This document shows, in pieces, positions 1 to 13,440 of a stretch of 64,000 bases of DNA. Both the position numbers and the translations under genes were made by a program. This DNA comes from Andrena cerasifolii. Lineage: Eukaryota > Arthropoda > Insecta > Hymenoptera > Andrenidae. Position 1 is the first letter of the stretch; the number at the start of each line of letters is the position of its first letter. The DNA lies in the NCBI RefSeq assembly GCF_050908995.1, contig NC_135122.1:14610501-14674500 (forward strand). Direction: 5' to 3'. Below the pieces are notes generated by a model. It had not been told where the DNA came from and ran no database searches. It was given only the letters and a program-made list of their open reading frames with translations.

Positions 1-3000
1 TATCGCGAAATCCCGAACGCCTGTTCGCGCGGGGGAAACGAAATTCACACGCGATGGCGCGAGCTTAATGGAATTATGAAAATCGTCGGTGAACGGTAGG
101 AGAATCGGTGCGAGTTTTTATGCGGGTTGCATCCCACCAGGAGCAGCGCGGGCCACGTGACACGGCCGTCGATCGCGAATCGGCAACGCTGATCGCGAAA
201 ACGCGTGAAACGCTGAGCTCTAATTACTGTGACGCGTTGGTCATGTAAATCAAGCGGTTACGGGGAAATTTAACGAATGTTTACTCGTGCCGTTGGCCCG
301 TCCACAAAGTTTCCCGAGAACCATTGAATTTATTCCACGGTACGTTTGACTAAACCCTTGGAACGGTTAACGGGTGGGATAGAACTTTTATGTAATTAAA
401 GGAGCTTAGTATACAGGTGACATGTGTGTGCGTAACGTGTAGGAGAATTTAATGAATGGAAGTAGAGATTTTATTTAAGGGTAATCCCCCATCACATCAC
501 TCCAAAAGTAGGTCATCTTTAGGATTTTATTTTAGAAAAGTAGTAAACGTCATAGTGTTAAAAAACTTTTTAGACTTTATTTGTACATCGTTGAAGATGA
601 TACGAGTATTATTATTATTATTTATTAATTTAAGAATAATCTAAGAATTTTCTTGGTTTATTGTTGTCAGATAATTCTACAGGGCGTTATAAATTCCGTA
701 ACTTTTTTTGTACCGTCAGGACAGTCACAGCCACCAACAGACAGCAGCATTAGATAAAATATGCAAAACTTTTTTTTTATATTCTTCAATGGTGTAAAAA
801 TACCGCCTAAAGAGTGTTTTAACACTACGACGTTTACTTTTTTTTTTAAATAAAATCCAAAAATGACCTATTTTTTAGAGTAATTTCTTCGTTTTGCGAA
901 TTACTTGTTATCGCACGAGTATCTTACTATCAAGTGGATTCCGTTTCCAACCTGAAGATTTTCAAGTGGCAACGCGTGTGTATTAAAGACTGTGGAATCT
1001 GTTTCGTTACAGGGGTAATTAGAGTCGGAAGACGAATCCCGGAATCTTTGCTGCAGCAAATCAAGGGACAAACGAAGCGCGCGAATACTGCGCGGTTGAT
1101 TTATGCGGTGAGCGCAATTATCTTTGTACTGTGACGGCGCGAATATGTAGCATTGTCCTGAGAGCAACCGTGATTAAATTCACTGAACACTAACACTGAC
1201 GAGGATTTCGCCCATGGACCTAATCACTAGACGAGAGTGTTGAGAGCTTAATGGCTCGCACTTGAAATACTGTTTCGCCGTGCATGAGAAGAGTTAAACC
1301 GGTGCCCCTCTGGACCGCCTAAACTAAAGAGTTTACTATACAGCGTTAGGTCTTGCTTCGTAGTTTTCGGGTACGATATCCGATCATCGGCTACGAGGCT
1401 TCAATTAGCTGAACTTTGGACAAGCTTCGCACGTAAACGAGTTTGGAGGGAAAGGAAGGCTGAAATTCCATACAGCAATAAAAATATCGAAGTTCAACTA
1501 GCAACAATTGTATCCCACGATCTGCATTACATAAAGTGCAGGGATTGCTGAGAATCGATCATCAAAGTTATACTAATCAGTAAAAGGATCAGCATTAACC
1601 ACCTTTTTGTTACACCAACCGACTAGAGAGGAGGTTCCTCGACGCGCAGCTTAGAAAACACAATTGCCACATCATCGAACGTCTTTCGACTTTCAACAGA
1701 CTTGGAAGCATTACAGGAATATTTCATCCCTTTAAATCGTCCACTGACAGGCTACCATTCATCTTTCTTAAGTTCCCCTTAAGTTCCTCAACTGTCACGT
1801 AGGTAGGTGCATTCCTTGCCAAACGCTTTATAGGGAACATTTCACACTGACGAGAGAACATCCTGGTTCCTGTGTTCTGAAGCGTCCCGCAGGAAGCATC
1901 GTCGATGGCCACAAAATAGAACGGGACTTCCGTGTTCTATGCTCGTCCCAATGCGATAGGTTAATTTCGCGTAACTACCACGGTTGCTGCGAGGCCAACG
2001 GCTAACACGACGGCCGTAATATCTGTCCGCAGCTGGCAGGACCGTGCAGCCGGAAATGCGACGCACCAGCTTCCTTTCCTCGAATCGATTATTTCCGTTT
2101 CGTACCGTCGGGGCTGGTGCGGCGTAGTCGAGAGCTACCGATCCACCGGCGTCTCCCATGGGGCTCGGGATCGATCCGTCGATCGAATTCCCTGACTCAT
2201 CGCCTCGGCCGCGTATTGCCTTTGTGCGTCGCTGGCAAGATGATTATCTGGTAACGCGCTTACAATTGCGCGGGGAGGCATGTAAGTAATGTGCCTTGGG
2301 TCGATAGCTTATCGCTGGCAACCTCTATCCTTCTGGCGTTGATCCATCTGCGCGCTTCGCCGCGTGATCTTCGGGGATTGGAGTACGGACAATTACCTCC
2401 TCTATCGAGATCCTTGGTACGCATCATTGATACACCTGTTACACCGTGTCGATGTGAGACAAGGATCGAAGTCGACTTGTACACAGTAACACTGACGATT
2501 GACTTTTTGAAGATTGGACAGCGATTAGGATGAATGAACTCGATGCGCGTGGAAACAGTCGAGTGTCAGCAGTGTAGGAGCTATGAATGCAAGCACCATA
2601 CGCCTCAAGATGTCAATCTTCCTATTTTTTTAGGTGCTGCCTTTTTTTTAGTTCTGTTTGCTAGACAGAGAATTAGTGGAAAGCTCGTCGTTTTCGCGAG
2701 ATCGCTTGCATTTTAACAAATCCGCGTTGAATTCGTAGGAAAATCGCTGTGGAAAATCCTTCGCCTAATTCTACTCACCCCGAGCGAGTCTGCCCTCTCT
2801 GTTTCACCCATTAGAGGAAGAGGGCGACTGATTGAAACGAAGCACGGTAATCGTCGGTGATTGAAAACTGGTCGAGTTAAAAAGGGGAGTAAGTGGGACG
2901 TCTAGACGGCTGCAGTCGATCGAAAAAAAAGAAAGCTCGTGGAGAAGGGTGGACAGGAATGGGACTCATTCCGCGGGGAAAAAACGAACGGGACGTCGAA

Positions 3001-6000
3001 GGAACGATCTAGGAGGGAACTAGACAGAAACGCGGCGATCCAAAACGGTGGTATTACTTGGGACAAGTTTCTTCGATCCGCCTGATGTCGATTTCAAGAG
3101 ATCTATCTCGCTATGCAGCCAGCCAGCGTTCGCTTTGCTGCGCACGAGTTTTCGCGGATGACGGCGGATGGAACGAGCAAAATTTCTGCCTCGCTGTAAC
3201 GAGGGTGTAATGAAGGAAAGCGCCATGTTGAGATGAAAGATGGGCAACGTTTTTGTTCGCGTAGCGTACTCCAGCTTGTAATTACAGTTAGAGAGACTTG
3301 TGTAATCGTAAACTGTATTACGAAAAACTTTGTATTGCCTGTAAAGAAATGTGATTGCATTTTCCCCTTTACACGTGGCGCTGTATGGAGAAGGAGTTGT
3401 AATTGAAAAGAAGACGAAATTCGCTATTCTTTACCTTATAATTTACCAAAAAATTTCGTCCAACCTTCTCAAGACTTCTTTGCAATCGATTGGTCGTAAA
3501 AGTTCGTGAACACTTTTGGAAAATCTGGACAACTCTCTGGAAAGTGGAAGGAAAAATTTTGGCGCCCTGAAATTGAAGAACTCATTTTAAGGCAGCGTGT
3601 CCCTTTGAAGAGACGGATAAGTGGCTGGAGAAAAGTACTCTTTTCACCGCGAGGAACGTTATATGATATTACTTTTATGGCGGGAACAAACAAATCTATA
3701 GAACGACGTACAGGGATCTTCAGCTTGGGGCCGTAAAGTTAATTGAAATATTAAATCGAGCAGGCCATTGCAGTCTTACTATGAAATATCGTGCCTCCTT
3801 TTAATTAACGTGAAAAATATTTCGGCCGTTCCTTCGCGAACTTCACGGTGTTCAACTTGGACCCGTTATTTGGCTAGTCCGAGAACTTGTATATCCTTTA
3901 AGCTCCCAAGAGAGTTTCCAACGAAAACTTAAAGGGGATTAAGTGTCGATGTACGTGACAGGTATTTGGCGTGGATCAAGCATGTGCAACTGTGTTTTGC
4001 CAAGCAGAGGTACTTCACCGCGTAATTCTTAGCGGTGCAACAGAAGGGAATCAACGAGGACGAAGTTCCCTTTGCAAAGTTGAACACGAGCCACGCGAAG
4101 GTCTTAAAAAAAATCATTGCTACTTTTCGGAAGGGATTTGGGAGAGCAACTTCCGTTATTACTTTCAAGTGGCGCGCTTAAAACAGTGTCTTTAAAGAAT
4201 TTCGAAGATCCGCGAAGGCAGTAAGTGCTCCTTATTTTGGAGCATTGGGGAACTTCCGCGAGTATCGTAAACACCGTTGACAATCGCCCGGAAATGTAAC
4301 GTTTCAGATGGAAAAGCTGGACAGTTTTTGGCAATCGTTCGACGATGTGTCTTTTTCCGGTCGAGACAAGGCGCTTATGGGATATATCGATTTCTCGTCG
4401 AGGTATCGTAGAATCCCACGATTTATTACCGCAACGGGGCGGCCGGATTCCGCGAATGGAACAGACGTTTCCTCGGATCGACGTATTTTCATTGAAATAT
4501 CCGTAATGGATTGATACTTTACCCTGAACCCAATCTGATCATTACTACGAGCGTAAAAGGTGGCTGGGTTCTTGCAGGGAGTCGAATCTTTCACAGTCGC
4601 TTCAGATTTTCCAAAAGGTGCCTCGCCACTTTAATTTTCAATTAGCTGATAATGCTTCTGAAGCCGCTGGATGGATTTCAGCTACATAAGTCTCATACAA
4701 TTCTGTAGTGAACGCAAAGGAGAAATCCTACAAATCATCGCGACAGATAGCACTCGCCCCATTGAACGCACCATATTTCTCCTAAAACATTCTTCTTCGG
4801 GATGAATGGTAAGAAGATGGCATTGCCTATAAACGTGCCTGTATAAATACACTTCACAGTCGGTTCGAAATTTAGAGCTATCGTTTCATTCAGAATCTTG
4901 ACAATTAATTCAAGGAATCGGAGGAGGAAATTCATTAGAAGAATCGAGCAGAGTGTTGATTGATCCACCTGTAGAAGTTCCCCGATGAAATGCTCGGAGA
5001 GCTAGAGGAACGGAAACTGTAGAAAGGAGGCTCGCGAGGGAGCGGCGCCGAAAAGAACAATCGGATTAGAACGGAATGGTATTTGCAGGAGGATAAAATG
5101 CCGCGCAATTAAACACGCAACTCGATAATTTCTCCGGCGACCGCAAATAATACCAGCAACCGTTGGGTCGAGCCAGGTGCGCCATTATTCATCCGTTCTT
5201 CTTCCTGCAAACGTAACGCGGCCTCGTAAATCTGCGCGCAGGTAAGGGAACGAGGACAAAGTTGCCAGCAGGAGCTGCAGTTTCTCAAACGTAGCGACGC
5301 CGGGGGTTGCAGTCGTCGCGGAATCCTCTATCTCGAGATTCACCCAATACGGGGGGGGGGAGGGGTTGGAGGGTTAAAAATGGAATTTAGCCACGATGCG
5401 TGGGTTGAAAAAAAGGGGCCATTTCACGCGAAATCAGACACTTTTTGGAGTGACATTTCGAATTTTGCTGAAACTTGGATATGTTGTAGTCTTTGGTTGT
5501 AGGATTTTTCAAATTTTTCAAAGTTGTGGATCTCACAGTTCTTTGAAATATAGTGTTGATCTTTTTTTTTAATAAATAATAACTGTTGACCTAATAAACT
5601 GATAGAAATGAGCTTTTGAGCGCTTACAGCGGAGACATAAATCATCAAGAGTACCTAATAAAAATTATTTCACTTAAAAATAACAATATTTTGACCATTT
5701 ATTTCGCAATTGTTATAAACAAATGCGATTTTATAATAGGAGGACACTATTTGAAAACTTGAAAAAAATGAGGATATAGCCCTATTTGTCCTCTTTACGG
5801 ACACGTTTTCAGAGTCGCGGACACGGTGAAATTGGCCGCATGAAAATTAATTGAATGTAACGCTGGGTCGAAGCACACCGGCTCGATTGGCTGAGCCGTG
5901 CGGTACTAGCAGCGGCCAAGCGGCTATACCTGCTATACTTGTACAGAGTTCTCGCAAATGGTAAGGATTGATCCAAAGATCGATCTCAAATCGACCGATC

Positions 6001-9000
6001 AATCTTCAACATTCTTCCTTCATCGCGTTTCTTCGTCGCAATCACTCGCCGCGATATGATTTGCAACATTCCTTTCAGCTGACGATTGGTATATGGAATG
6101 TACAGTAGGAATGTCGATGTAGATTTCAGGAGGTAGGTGTTAACGTCACGAAATGACCAATGCAACGGACTTGATTTTAATCTGGACGATTGCAGCGGAA
6201 TTAATTATCTTGGCAGGTGAATAGATAATTAAGTATCAGGGCACTTCGTTAAGCCGGAGCACACAGCGGTTATTAAACCGCAGTTGCTAAATCAGTTTCG
6301 AAAGTACTATGGAACTGCGTTGCCTTGCACCGTTGAGGTCCAAACAAGATTTCTACAACGGAGTCGGTGTGTATCGCTAATTAGCATCAGCAGCACTCGA
6401 GATATAGCACGTCTGCTTTAATATCATTCTCGCACTACTCGTAACGCGCGGGCATTAAATGGATTTTCGCCCGGGAAACTTTACACTATGCCCCCATGTA
6501 ATCGACCTTACACCGACTACTTAATTGTAGACTGCGCCATTCGTGTGTTGCGGATAATCTGGCACAGTAGTATGAAAAAGGGAAACTATCCTGAAATGGA
6601 GAGTAAAGAGATATTCTTGTAACATTTAATGGAAAATACGATCGAACATATGTTATAGAAGGGTTCGTATATCACAAACAATGAAGTATATTTATAGTAC
6701 TGTCAAATTGTACGCCAGGATTAAGCAATTCAGATTATTAACATATCACATGCACTTTATGCGAGTTGACTGCAATAACAATTTAGTGTTAGTTAGAAAA
6801 TAATCCATTCAATGTGAATTAAAGTGACCCCGAAATTTGTTTAAATCGCGTAGGATTTGCCATTTCGTAATTATTAAATACAATCAACTGTACATTCGAA
6901 TTTTGCCGTGCATTAAAGGCCCTGGGCTGTTAATGAGCGGTTTTTAACTTGCGCGATCTTCGCGATAATTTGCGGGCTTTGCGGGTTTGTCTGAAGCTGG
7001 CATGGCAGGCAATCGCGAAATTAAATCGCAGACGTTAATACGAAAGAAGCAGCTGGCTGTTTACAAGAGCGCGCCAGGGAAATTAATTTTAAATTCGATT
7101 TCGCTATCCGAATTTATCACCGCGATTCGCGTAATTATGGAAGCTAATTCGATCGAATTGGCTTCATAACGCGTCCGCGGAATTGAATATTTATCGAAGA
7201 TAAAATTACTTTATCATTCCCCTGAAGGCAGAGAGATATTTCCATTGAATATAATCGTATGTTTTCATGATAGCTTGTTCTCCAATCTATCGTTCATTCT
7301 ATTTTGTAGTGCCATCGAAAATCGAGTGTGGAATTTTGTGAAAAAATGGTATTCGAAAGCGATGCGACAACTTGGGTCCACTGTCGAGGTTCAAAGGTGA
7401 CAATACTTCTTCAAAAATTATTGTATTATATTCCTGAATCTGTGGGATTCGACACTGCAGAAAGAGAATTAAGCTTTCTGTTTTATACTTCATGGTATTT
7501 CTTAATTAAACCTAACACTTCTTTAATAATAATTATACTCTGTATAGTCACCAGTTTTACCCAGAACATACATTCCACAAACCACCCTAAAACCAGACTC
7601 CCCCCACAATGGCCTCGAAGGAAAAGGAAGAGCCTACCCTCTTAGCGCGAAAAAATTAGATATTTGGTAAAGTTTGATACGAAACTGTATGATGTACGAC
7701 CGAGATAGGGTGGGCGTAGGGTACAGATACAACGTGGATGACTTTCCACCGCTAGGGATCTTGGTACGACAAGGGGAAAAGGAAGAAGACAGACGACTGG
7801 GAATTTAAAGGGCGCCACAGAGGGAACGTTATTAAGGCCGCCATCGTACGACACGGAGCCTTGAAAAATTGGTGTCTACGGGAAATTAATTTCTCCTTAT
7901 CTGCCCGCACGGAAGAACCGATAAATCTGGTCAGCACGGCCGGAACAGAATTTACGATCGCGCACCTCGCCGCGATTCGTATCATCTTGATTTTTGTGAA
8001 CGCCGTCATCGATGCGGATTTATCGCCCCACTTCCCTCGATCGCTGGACATTCATCGTTGTAATTAGTTTCCCCGCCGATCGATTCCTTTCTGAAAACGT
8101 CCATTAATATAAGGGGACGTTCTTGCGCCCTGGTCTGAAAAGCAACTACTTAACATACCCTGTCTCGAGGAAGCTAGCCTCGAATTCGCAAAATCACTCC
8201 CTGAGAATTGTGGTTCCAGAGGTTCGATTCTATTTTTCTAATGTAGGTTAATTAAATTCTCATGCTCCGCGAACACGTTACTCTGTAAACGATAGGAGTA
8301 CTGATTGGAAATCATAGTTTCTCCGCTTCAAATATACTGTATTTTCGGAGATTTTACTAGGCAAATCGTGCAAGTGTTAGGAACGCCCGGTAAATCTCCT
8401 CTAATGATCACCACGTTACAATGGACCATAGAAAATTCAATGGAATCTGCTGCAGTGTCGCGGAAATACTTAGAATATTTTGAATCGTTCATTGGAATAC
8501 TGAGAATCCATAGCGAATTCCTTGATGGTGGATGTGTTTTCTGCATACCGCGCGTTACCGCCTTTATCCGGTGGCAGCTATCGAAGAATTTAATGGGAAT
8601 GTGTACATTCTCCAGTTTAGTCCATTTCTAAAAAAAAGAAAAGAAACTACGAAAGCCGGAATAAAAATTAATCCCAATTGAAGAATATCGCTAACTTCAA
8701 TTTCCTTCCAGAATTTATTGGTAATGGTAAAAAGGATGTACAGTTTTCATGGGGAAATATTTAAATATCACTGCGATTGGTGTTTGCATAATAGATGGGG
8801 CATAAAAGTTACGTGTCAAGGATTAAATGGTTCACTCGGTCGATCGAAACCAATATTTTATACGGTGTCACTTGAACGTGTTGATATCGCGCAATAATCA
8901 GGCCACGATCGAGGCGTAACGAGGGGCGCGTCGAGTGAACGAAGAAAAAAAAACCGTTCCACCCCCTCGCGATGGCAGTGTAAGACTCAATTTCATGCTC

Positions 9001-9290
9001 GAATACGCGCCAGGGTGCCGGCAATATTCCTCGACGAGGGTGTCGAGGGCTAATGCGTCGTTCTCCATTTTCACGGTATGCCAGACCGATAAACTTCATC
9101 TCGCTGATTTATATCTTAGATTCTTCTAACGATCACCCCCCATCCGGGGCTCGCCGACCTGATAGCACGTCGATGAAAAGTCCAACTAACGTAATTTCCA
9201 CGTTTTTTTTCACAGTCGGAGAAAAGTTTCGAGCTATCGACACCTTATGAAGAGCGGATCGGAGCAATGAAGCACATCTAAAGCGGTGTG
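1..9290. other. gene-free AT-rich DNA, no supported gene
   Basis: I find no exon with recognisable protein similarity and consistent splice sites. Open frames here are short, overlap on both strands and have no family motifs. The longest is the minus-strand 1842-2159 ORF, which starts with an ATG in a reasonable context, is GC-rich and is not recognised. Simple sequence includes an ATT-rich tract near 605-640 and a run of ten G at 5351-5360. The block may be intergenic or part of a very large intron; the sequence does not say which. Confidence 0.6.
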
Positions 9291-9298
9291 GAACGAAT

Positions 9299-9446
9299 GA
9301 GTAAGTTCGGAAGGATGATTCGAACGTTCCTTTAATTCTCGTTCACGCAAAAATGGAGCTTAAAGTTGGATGAAGTATTGAGTAACTTGAGACGCACGAT
9401 TCGAACGTTCCTTAATTAACGTTTCTGTAAAAAAGGGAAAGTTGAG
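9299..9446. repeat. imperfect 81-bp tandem duplication
   Basis: Two diverged copies lie side by side, the first from about 9299 and the second from about 9380. Each begins GAGTAA-TT, then has the palindromic core GATTCGAACGTTCCTT followed by AATT, CGTT, an A run and AAAGTTG. The shared core is nearly identical while the flanks differ by substitutions and small indels, so this is an old local duplication. The GAACGTTC core fits a GAAnnTTC heat-shock-element dimer, but that is only a motif match. Confidence 0.7.
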
Positions 9447-9591
9447 CTCTTACTTTTTGAAGAGGATCAGGTGATAGTAATTGGAAATAATTATCCTGTC
9501 TTCAGCCTTGAATTTGTGCACTACCACTGCTTCTAAAAGGATTTCGTTTTTCACTGCTTACAGCGGTATTATCCTTCTTAATGGAGATAGT

Positions 9592-9958
9592 CAGGGCCGG
9601 CCTTCTCTGTAAAGGAGTCCGTGAGCAAAAAATATTTTGGGGCTCCAAACATCTTTTCACAGATGAAAATCACGACAAAAAGGAAAATAGCAACAATGGT
9701 AAAAAGAATAAAATAAAAAGTAAAAGAAATAAACAAATAAACATTAACAAATTTAAATATATGACTTTTGTTGCCATATCATTAATAATATTCGGTTATT
9801 ATATTATTATATTAGCAACTATGTTCTAATTTCTTTTTTCTCAATTTTAATCAAATAACAAAATTCGTTCTCATTTTGTTCTTTTTTATTTTCTCTTTTC
9901 TTCACTTTTCCTTTTATGCCTTGCACCCGCCGCACCCCCTCCCTTGTGGCCGGCCCTG
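9592..9958. mobile_element. hAT-type MITE with perfect 8-bp target duplication
   Basis: The element starts CAGGGCCGGCC (9592-9602) and ends with the exact reverse complement (9948-9958). It is flanked by identical 8-bp direct repeats GAGATAGT at 9584-9591 and 9959-9966. An 8-bp duplication and terminal inverted repeats starting CAGGG are typical of hAT transposons. The 367-bp interior is A/T-rich and has no transposase, so it is non-autonomous. The perfect duplication suggests a fairly recent insertion. Confidence 0.9.
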
Positions 9959-9966
9959 GAGATAGT

Positions 9967-12900
9967 AATCAGCCTAACAACTGTCAATATAAATCATTGG
10001 AAAGCTGCAATTGAAGATTCTCACAGAGACTTATCGTTACTTCACTGAAAGTACACACAAGCAGTAACATTTATCCATTTCATCGAGCATCTTAGAAGTA
10101 CATAACTATATTGAAACGTTTCCTGCCCGCTTCATATTATTCAATTATTATCCGGGGACAGCCGCCGAGGAAATTTAGCTTGCAAAGTAATAATACAAAA
10201 GCAAGCAATTGTCAAACAGGCGGTCGCGATTCGAGTAATTATGCCACTTAAAATAAACTGGATAATTATTCAAGCAGAATCGCGACAGCTCTCGCAGCGT
10301 ATTTAAAAGTACACGGTGAATTGAAGCACTTTGTTTCGCTTCCGGGCGAGAGTAATATCTGGAGGCTCGCTCTGTTTTCCGTTTCCTACCGTTTCCGTTC
10401 GCACTCGTTATTTTCTGGCCCCGGCGTAAGAAGCGGAATATTATCAGGGATGAAAATATAATCTCGACGAACGGAGCATCCTGCCCGGGTCTCGTTCCAT
10501 TCTTCTCTCGGCGGGCTAACGACAACGAATACAGAGACCGAATTAAAAGTATAGTTGAAAGTTGCCGTGGCGGGGGAGCTCACCGAGCGTTTGTGGCATA
10601 ATTGAAGGAACGGGATGGTACTCCTTCGGGGAACAAAAGTATATTCCCACGGTGTCCTCGAAGAACCAGGCGAACGTAAGGACAGTCGACTAAATTTACG
10701 CTTGTTTTTCAATCCGACCGAAGTGGAGAATTCATTGTGGATTATGGATGCTATATCTTGAAGGTTCATGGAGACCTTCATGGCGTCAGATATTTCTGAC
10801 GACGAGAATTTTGCATCCCACGTTGGCGAAACCAACGAGTTTCGCATTTTTTTAAGTCCCTGGAGCAGACGATCTGTGAGATATTAATGGCAAAGGTTTC
10901 TTTGCGCCTAAAGGACAAATGAGAACGTGCGAAGCGGATGCAGCGGGAGAAATCGATTTAACACGGGCATGAATAAGCAGCGACGTGATCGAAATTCAAT
11001 AGTCAGGGAACTTTCTGGATGTTTTAATAATTCCGGGCGCAGACTCGCAGATTTATCGACGAAACTCGCTGCCTTTTTTCCTCTATTTAGAAAACCGCCG
11101 AACTTTCCTATCGAGATACATTCTCGTGAGCAATTTATGTGGCTGGAATTTGCTAAAGTTTGCAGGTGAGAGGCCTGCTCGGGCAAGACTGCGCGGTATT
11201 CACGAGAACGGAACTTGGAAGCTGATACATATGTATATCGATTTATGATTTATGCGACCACGTCAACGCGAATACCACCGCGCCACGAGGAACGTGTAAA
11301 ATTAACACATTCGTACATTGAACAGTGATTCTCCTTCCAAAAAATAGCAGAATTCGAGTTATTTTTTTTTTTTGTTAAGCTTATCATCTCTCGCTTATAA
11401 ATGCAACATGCTATAAAAATACTACCGTGTAACTATGTAATTCGTCCCAAATGAAGTGTGCACAGCAATTTGCAAATTTTAGATAGATAAAAGCAGATTA
11501 ATTGAATCATATTGACCCGTAATAACGTCCATATAGGATTATCGAATTATTATTCCATCACTTAAATGACTTCCATAATTTTGTCAAACTTTCCGATGCA
11601 ACCAGAATCGATGGCCGGTGTTTTCCATGCGAAAAAGTTGCGGGTGCACAGTCACGGGACGATGTCGATTCCTGGCGTGATTTTACAGGACCAACATTTA
11701 TGTTATTCGGTCAATCGTAGAGGCAAGTATCCCGCCGCTTGCAAATACCGTTGCGCCATTATGCGAGAGTCCATCGGAATCCCCGTATCGTTCCGTTTTA
11801 TCCGTGGCACGCTACGGACATCGTTACGTTCGATTTGCTTGCTCAGAGACCGCCGTTTCGTCCTCAATGAAACTGATCCTCTTCAGGTATCGCGGAATAT
11901 GCGTCAGCATGTCCTTGATTTCCTGGATAATGACGCCCGCAACGAACGTTTCCTGTACCGTGGACATTCCAATCGGATTGCCAGTCCCTACAGTTGAGTA
12001 GTCCATCCGATAGTCGCTCTGTCACGAATTTATCTGAGGCCCTTTCCGAGCGCTCTAAATTTTCGGCGGTTCGATCAGCGGATCTGTACCCTCGGGGAGC
12101 TGATTTTCTGCGATACATCGGGACACGAGCAGCGAAGCAAGGTTTCGTGACGTCGACACTTTTGAATATTGAATCCGGGGAGTTAATCATCGGCAGATAC
12201 TTTGATTGACAATTTCTCTGCACGTGGGATTCCAGGGACTTGACTGAAAGTGGATCGTAGAATGGCAAAGTCGCAGTAAAAGTTAGATCGGAGTATTAGA
12301 ATTTTGCGCAGGCACGACTTTTTTTTGTCATTCCCTCACAAAGCCTGGCGCGTTTTAATACAAATTTTAATCTGCCGAGGCGCTGAAGGTAGCAAGAATT
12401 TTCATCTTTGAGGTGCTTGCCCTCCCTCCGCGTACTTGTTCTGGATATTGTTGAGAGGAAACAGAAGAGGAGGGGAGGAAGTCGATTTTTTCTCATAGAA
12501 AGAAGCACACGCATATTTGAGGATCATGGAGCTGCGAGTTATGAATTCTGACAGACTGGGGAATGTTTTACCTCGTTTCAATTTTAGACAATTTTGCTTG
12601 TGGATATTAATCCTACAGGATTACCAACTCGTAATTGTATAAAGCAAAACGAGCTAGAAATGCAAATACGATGGGAAAGAGGATGAGGGAGATAAAAGAA
12701 ATACAAAGTAACGAATGCAGTACTAATTTTTTTTTTAAAGACCAAGCATTACAAAGCCGAGTGCAGTATGCACTGGCCTCCAGGTAAGAGAAATGTGCAC
12801 TGGAGATTATTATTGAGGTTTTGAAATAAGCTTTAAACGTGGCTAAGGATAACTGGCGAAGGAGAGCAGTACAGAAAAAATGAAGGTTGTTTTATGAAGA

Positions 12901-13425
12901 AGATCAGACATCTATTTAAAAGCCACGGGTTTTACTCTTCTGAAACAAGCACAGTCTGCTTTTAGCAAGCTGTAATTTCCATTTAATGCGTACAAGCCAC
13001 TTTTGAAAAATATATATATGGTCAAGAAACATGAAACTAGTGGCCACATTCGTCTAAAGATACAGGGGAATTAAAATGAAAAAGGAAACCAGCACACGGC
13101 TTGAGCAAACGAGCCTGCTAATACGACTTTGAGATTATGGAGAAAAAAAATTGTATCAACCTCTCTGGCATGCAGAGTGTCCAGGACTACATATGAATGT
13201 GCAGACATAGGTGTATTCCGTTCATTTCCCTTGCGACTTTAATATACACCAACATCATTCGAAACCCAGTGAAAATCCCAGTACACTTTGCAATCTCATT
13301 CCATTTACATAAGTTCGCGTAAACACACGATTTATTCACTTAGAATTCTCCATCCCCTAATCACTAAATATCGTACACGATGCATCAGTCAGGTATAGGA
13401 AAGGTGGAGAGAAAAAAATGGATGG
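9967..13425. other. gene-free DNA with one coding-like minus-strand ORF
   Basis: No gene is identified. Several ORFs of 70-150 codons overlap on opposite strands, as expected by chance in moderately GC-rich DNA. The only segment with coding-like codon choice is the minus strand near 11824-12006, listed separately. The part from 12530 to 13425 is AT-rich with few open frames and shows nothing further. Confidence 0.5.
11824..12006 (-). CDS. candidate orphan exon, 60-codon coding-like ORF
   Basis: A minus-strand frame opens at an ATG (12006) and stops at 11824. From about residue 7 it reads TGNPIGMSTVQETFVAGV and continues with a mixed hydrophobic/charged stretch ending near SFIEDETAVSEQANR. 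The third codon positions are rich in G and C, unlike the surrounding chance ORFs. A TAG lies at 11988-11990 on this strand, just after the first codons, and a GTAACG lies near the end, so 11828-11987 could be an internal exon. Both splice signals are weak. I do not recognise the family. An isolated exon without neighbours is a thin case, and it may be a chance ORF. Confidence 0.22.
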   Translation of the reverse strand: MDYSTVGTGNPIGMSTVQETFVAGVIIQEIKDMLTHIPRYLKRISFIEDETAVSEQANRT

Positions 13426-13440
13426 GAATTCGGCACGAGG
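13426..13440 (+). other. 15-bp match to a cDNA-cloning EcoRI adapter
   Basis: The sequence GAATTCGGCACGAGG matches the well-known EcoRI adapter used in lambda ZAP cDNA libraries. It sits in otherwise ordinary AT-rich DNA with no obvious break in composition. It may be pure coincidence or a sign of a cloning or assembly junction. The match is certain; the meaning is not. Confidence 0.5.

Noticed and set aside
1842..2159. 105-codon minus-strand ORF starting MGDAGGSVALDY
   Set aside because: Good ATG context and a possible GTGCGT donor, but no family, no second exon and composition typical of local GC-rich DNA.
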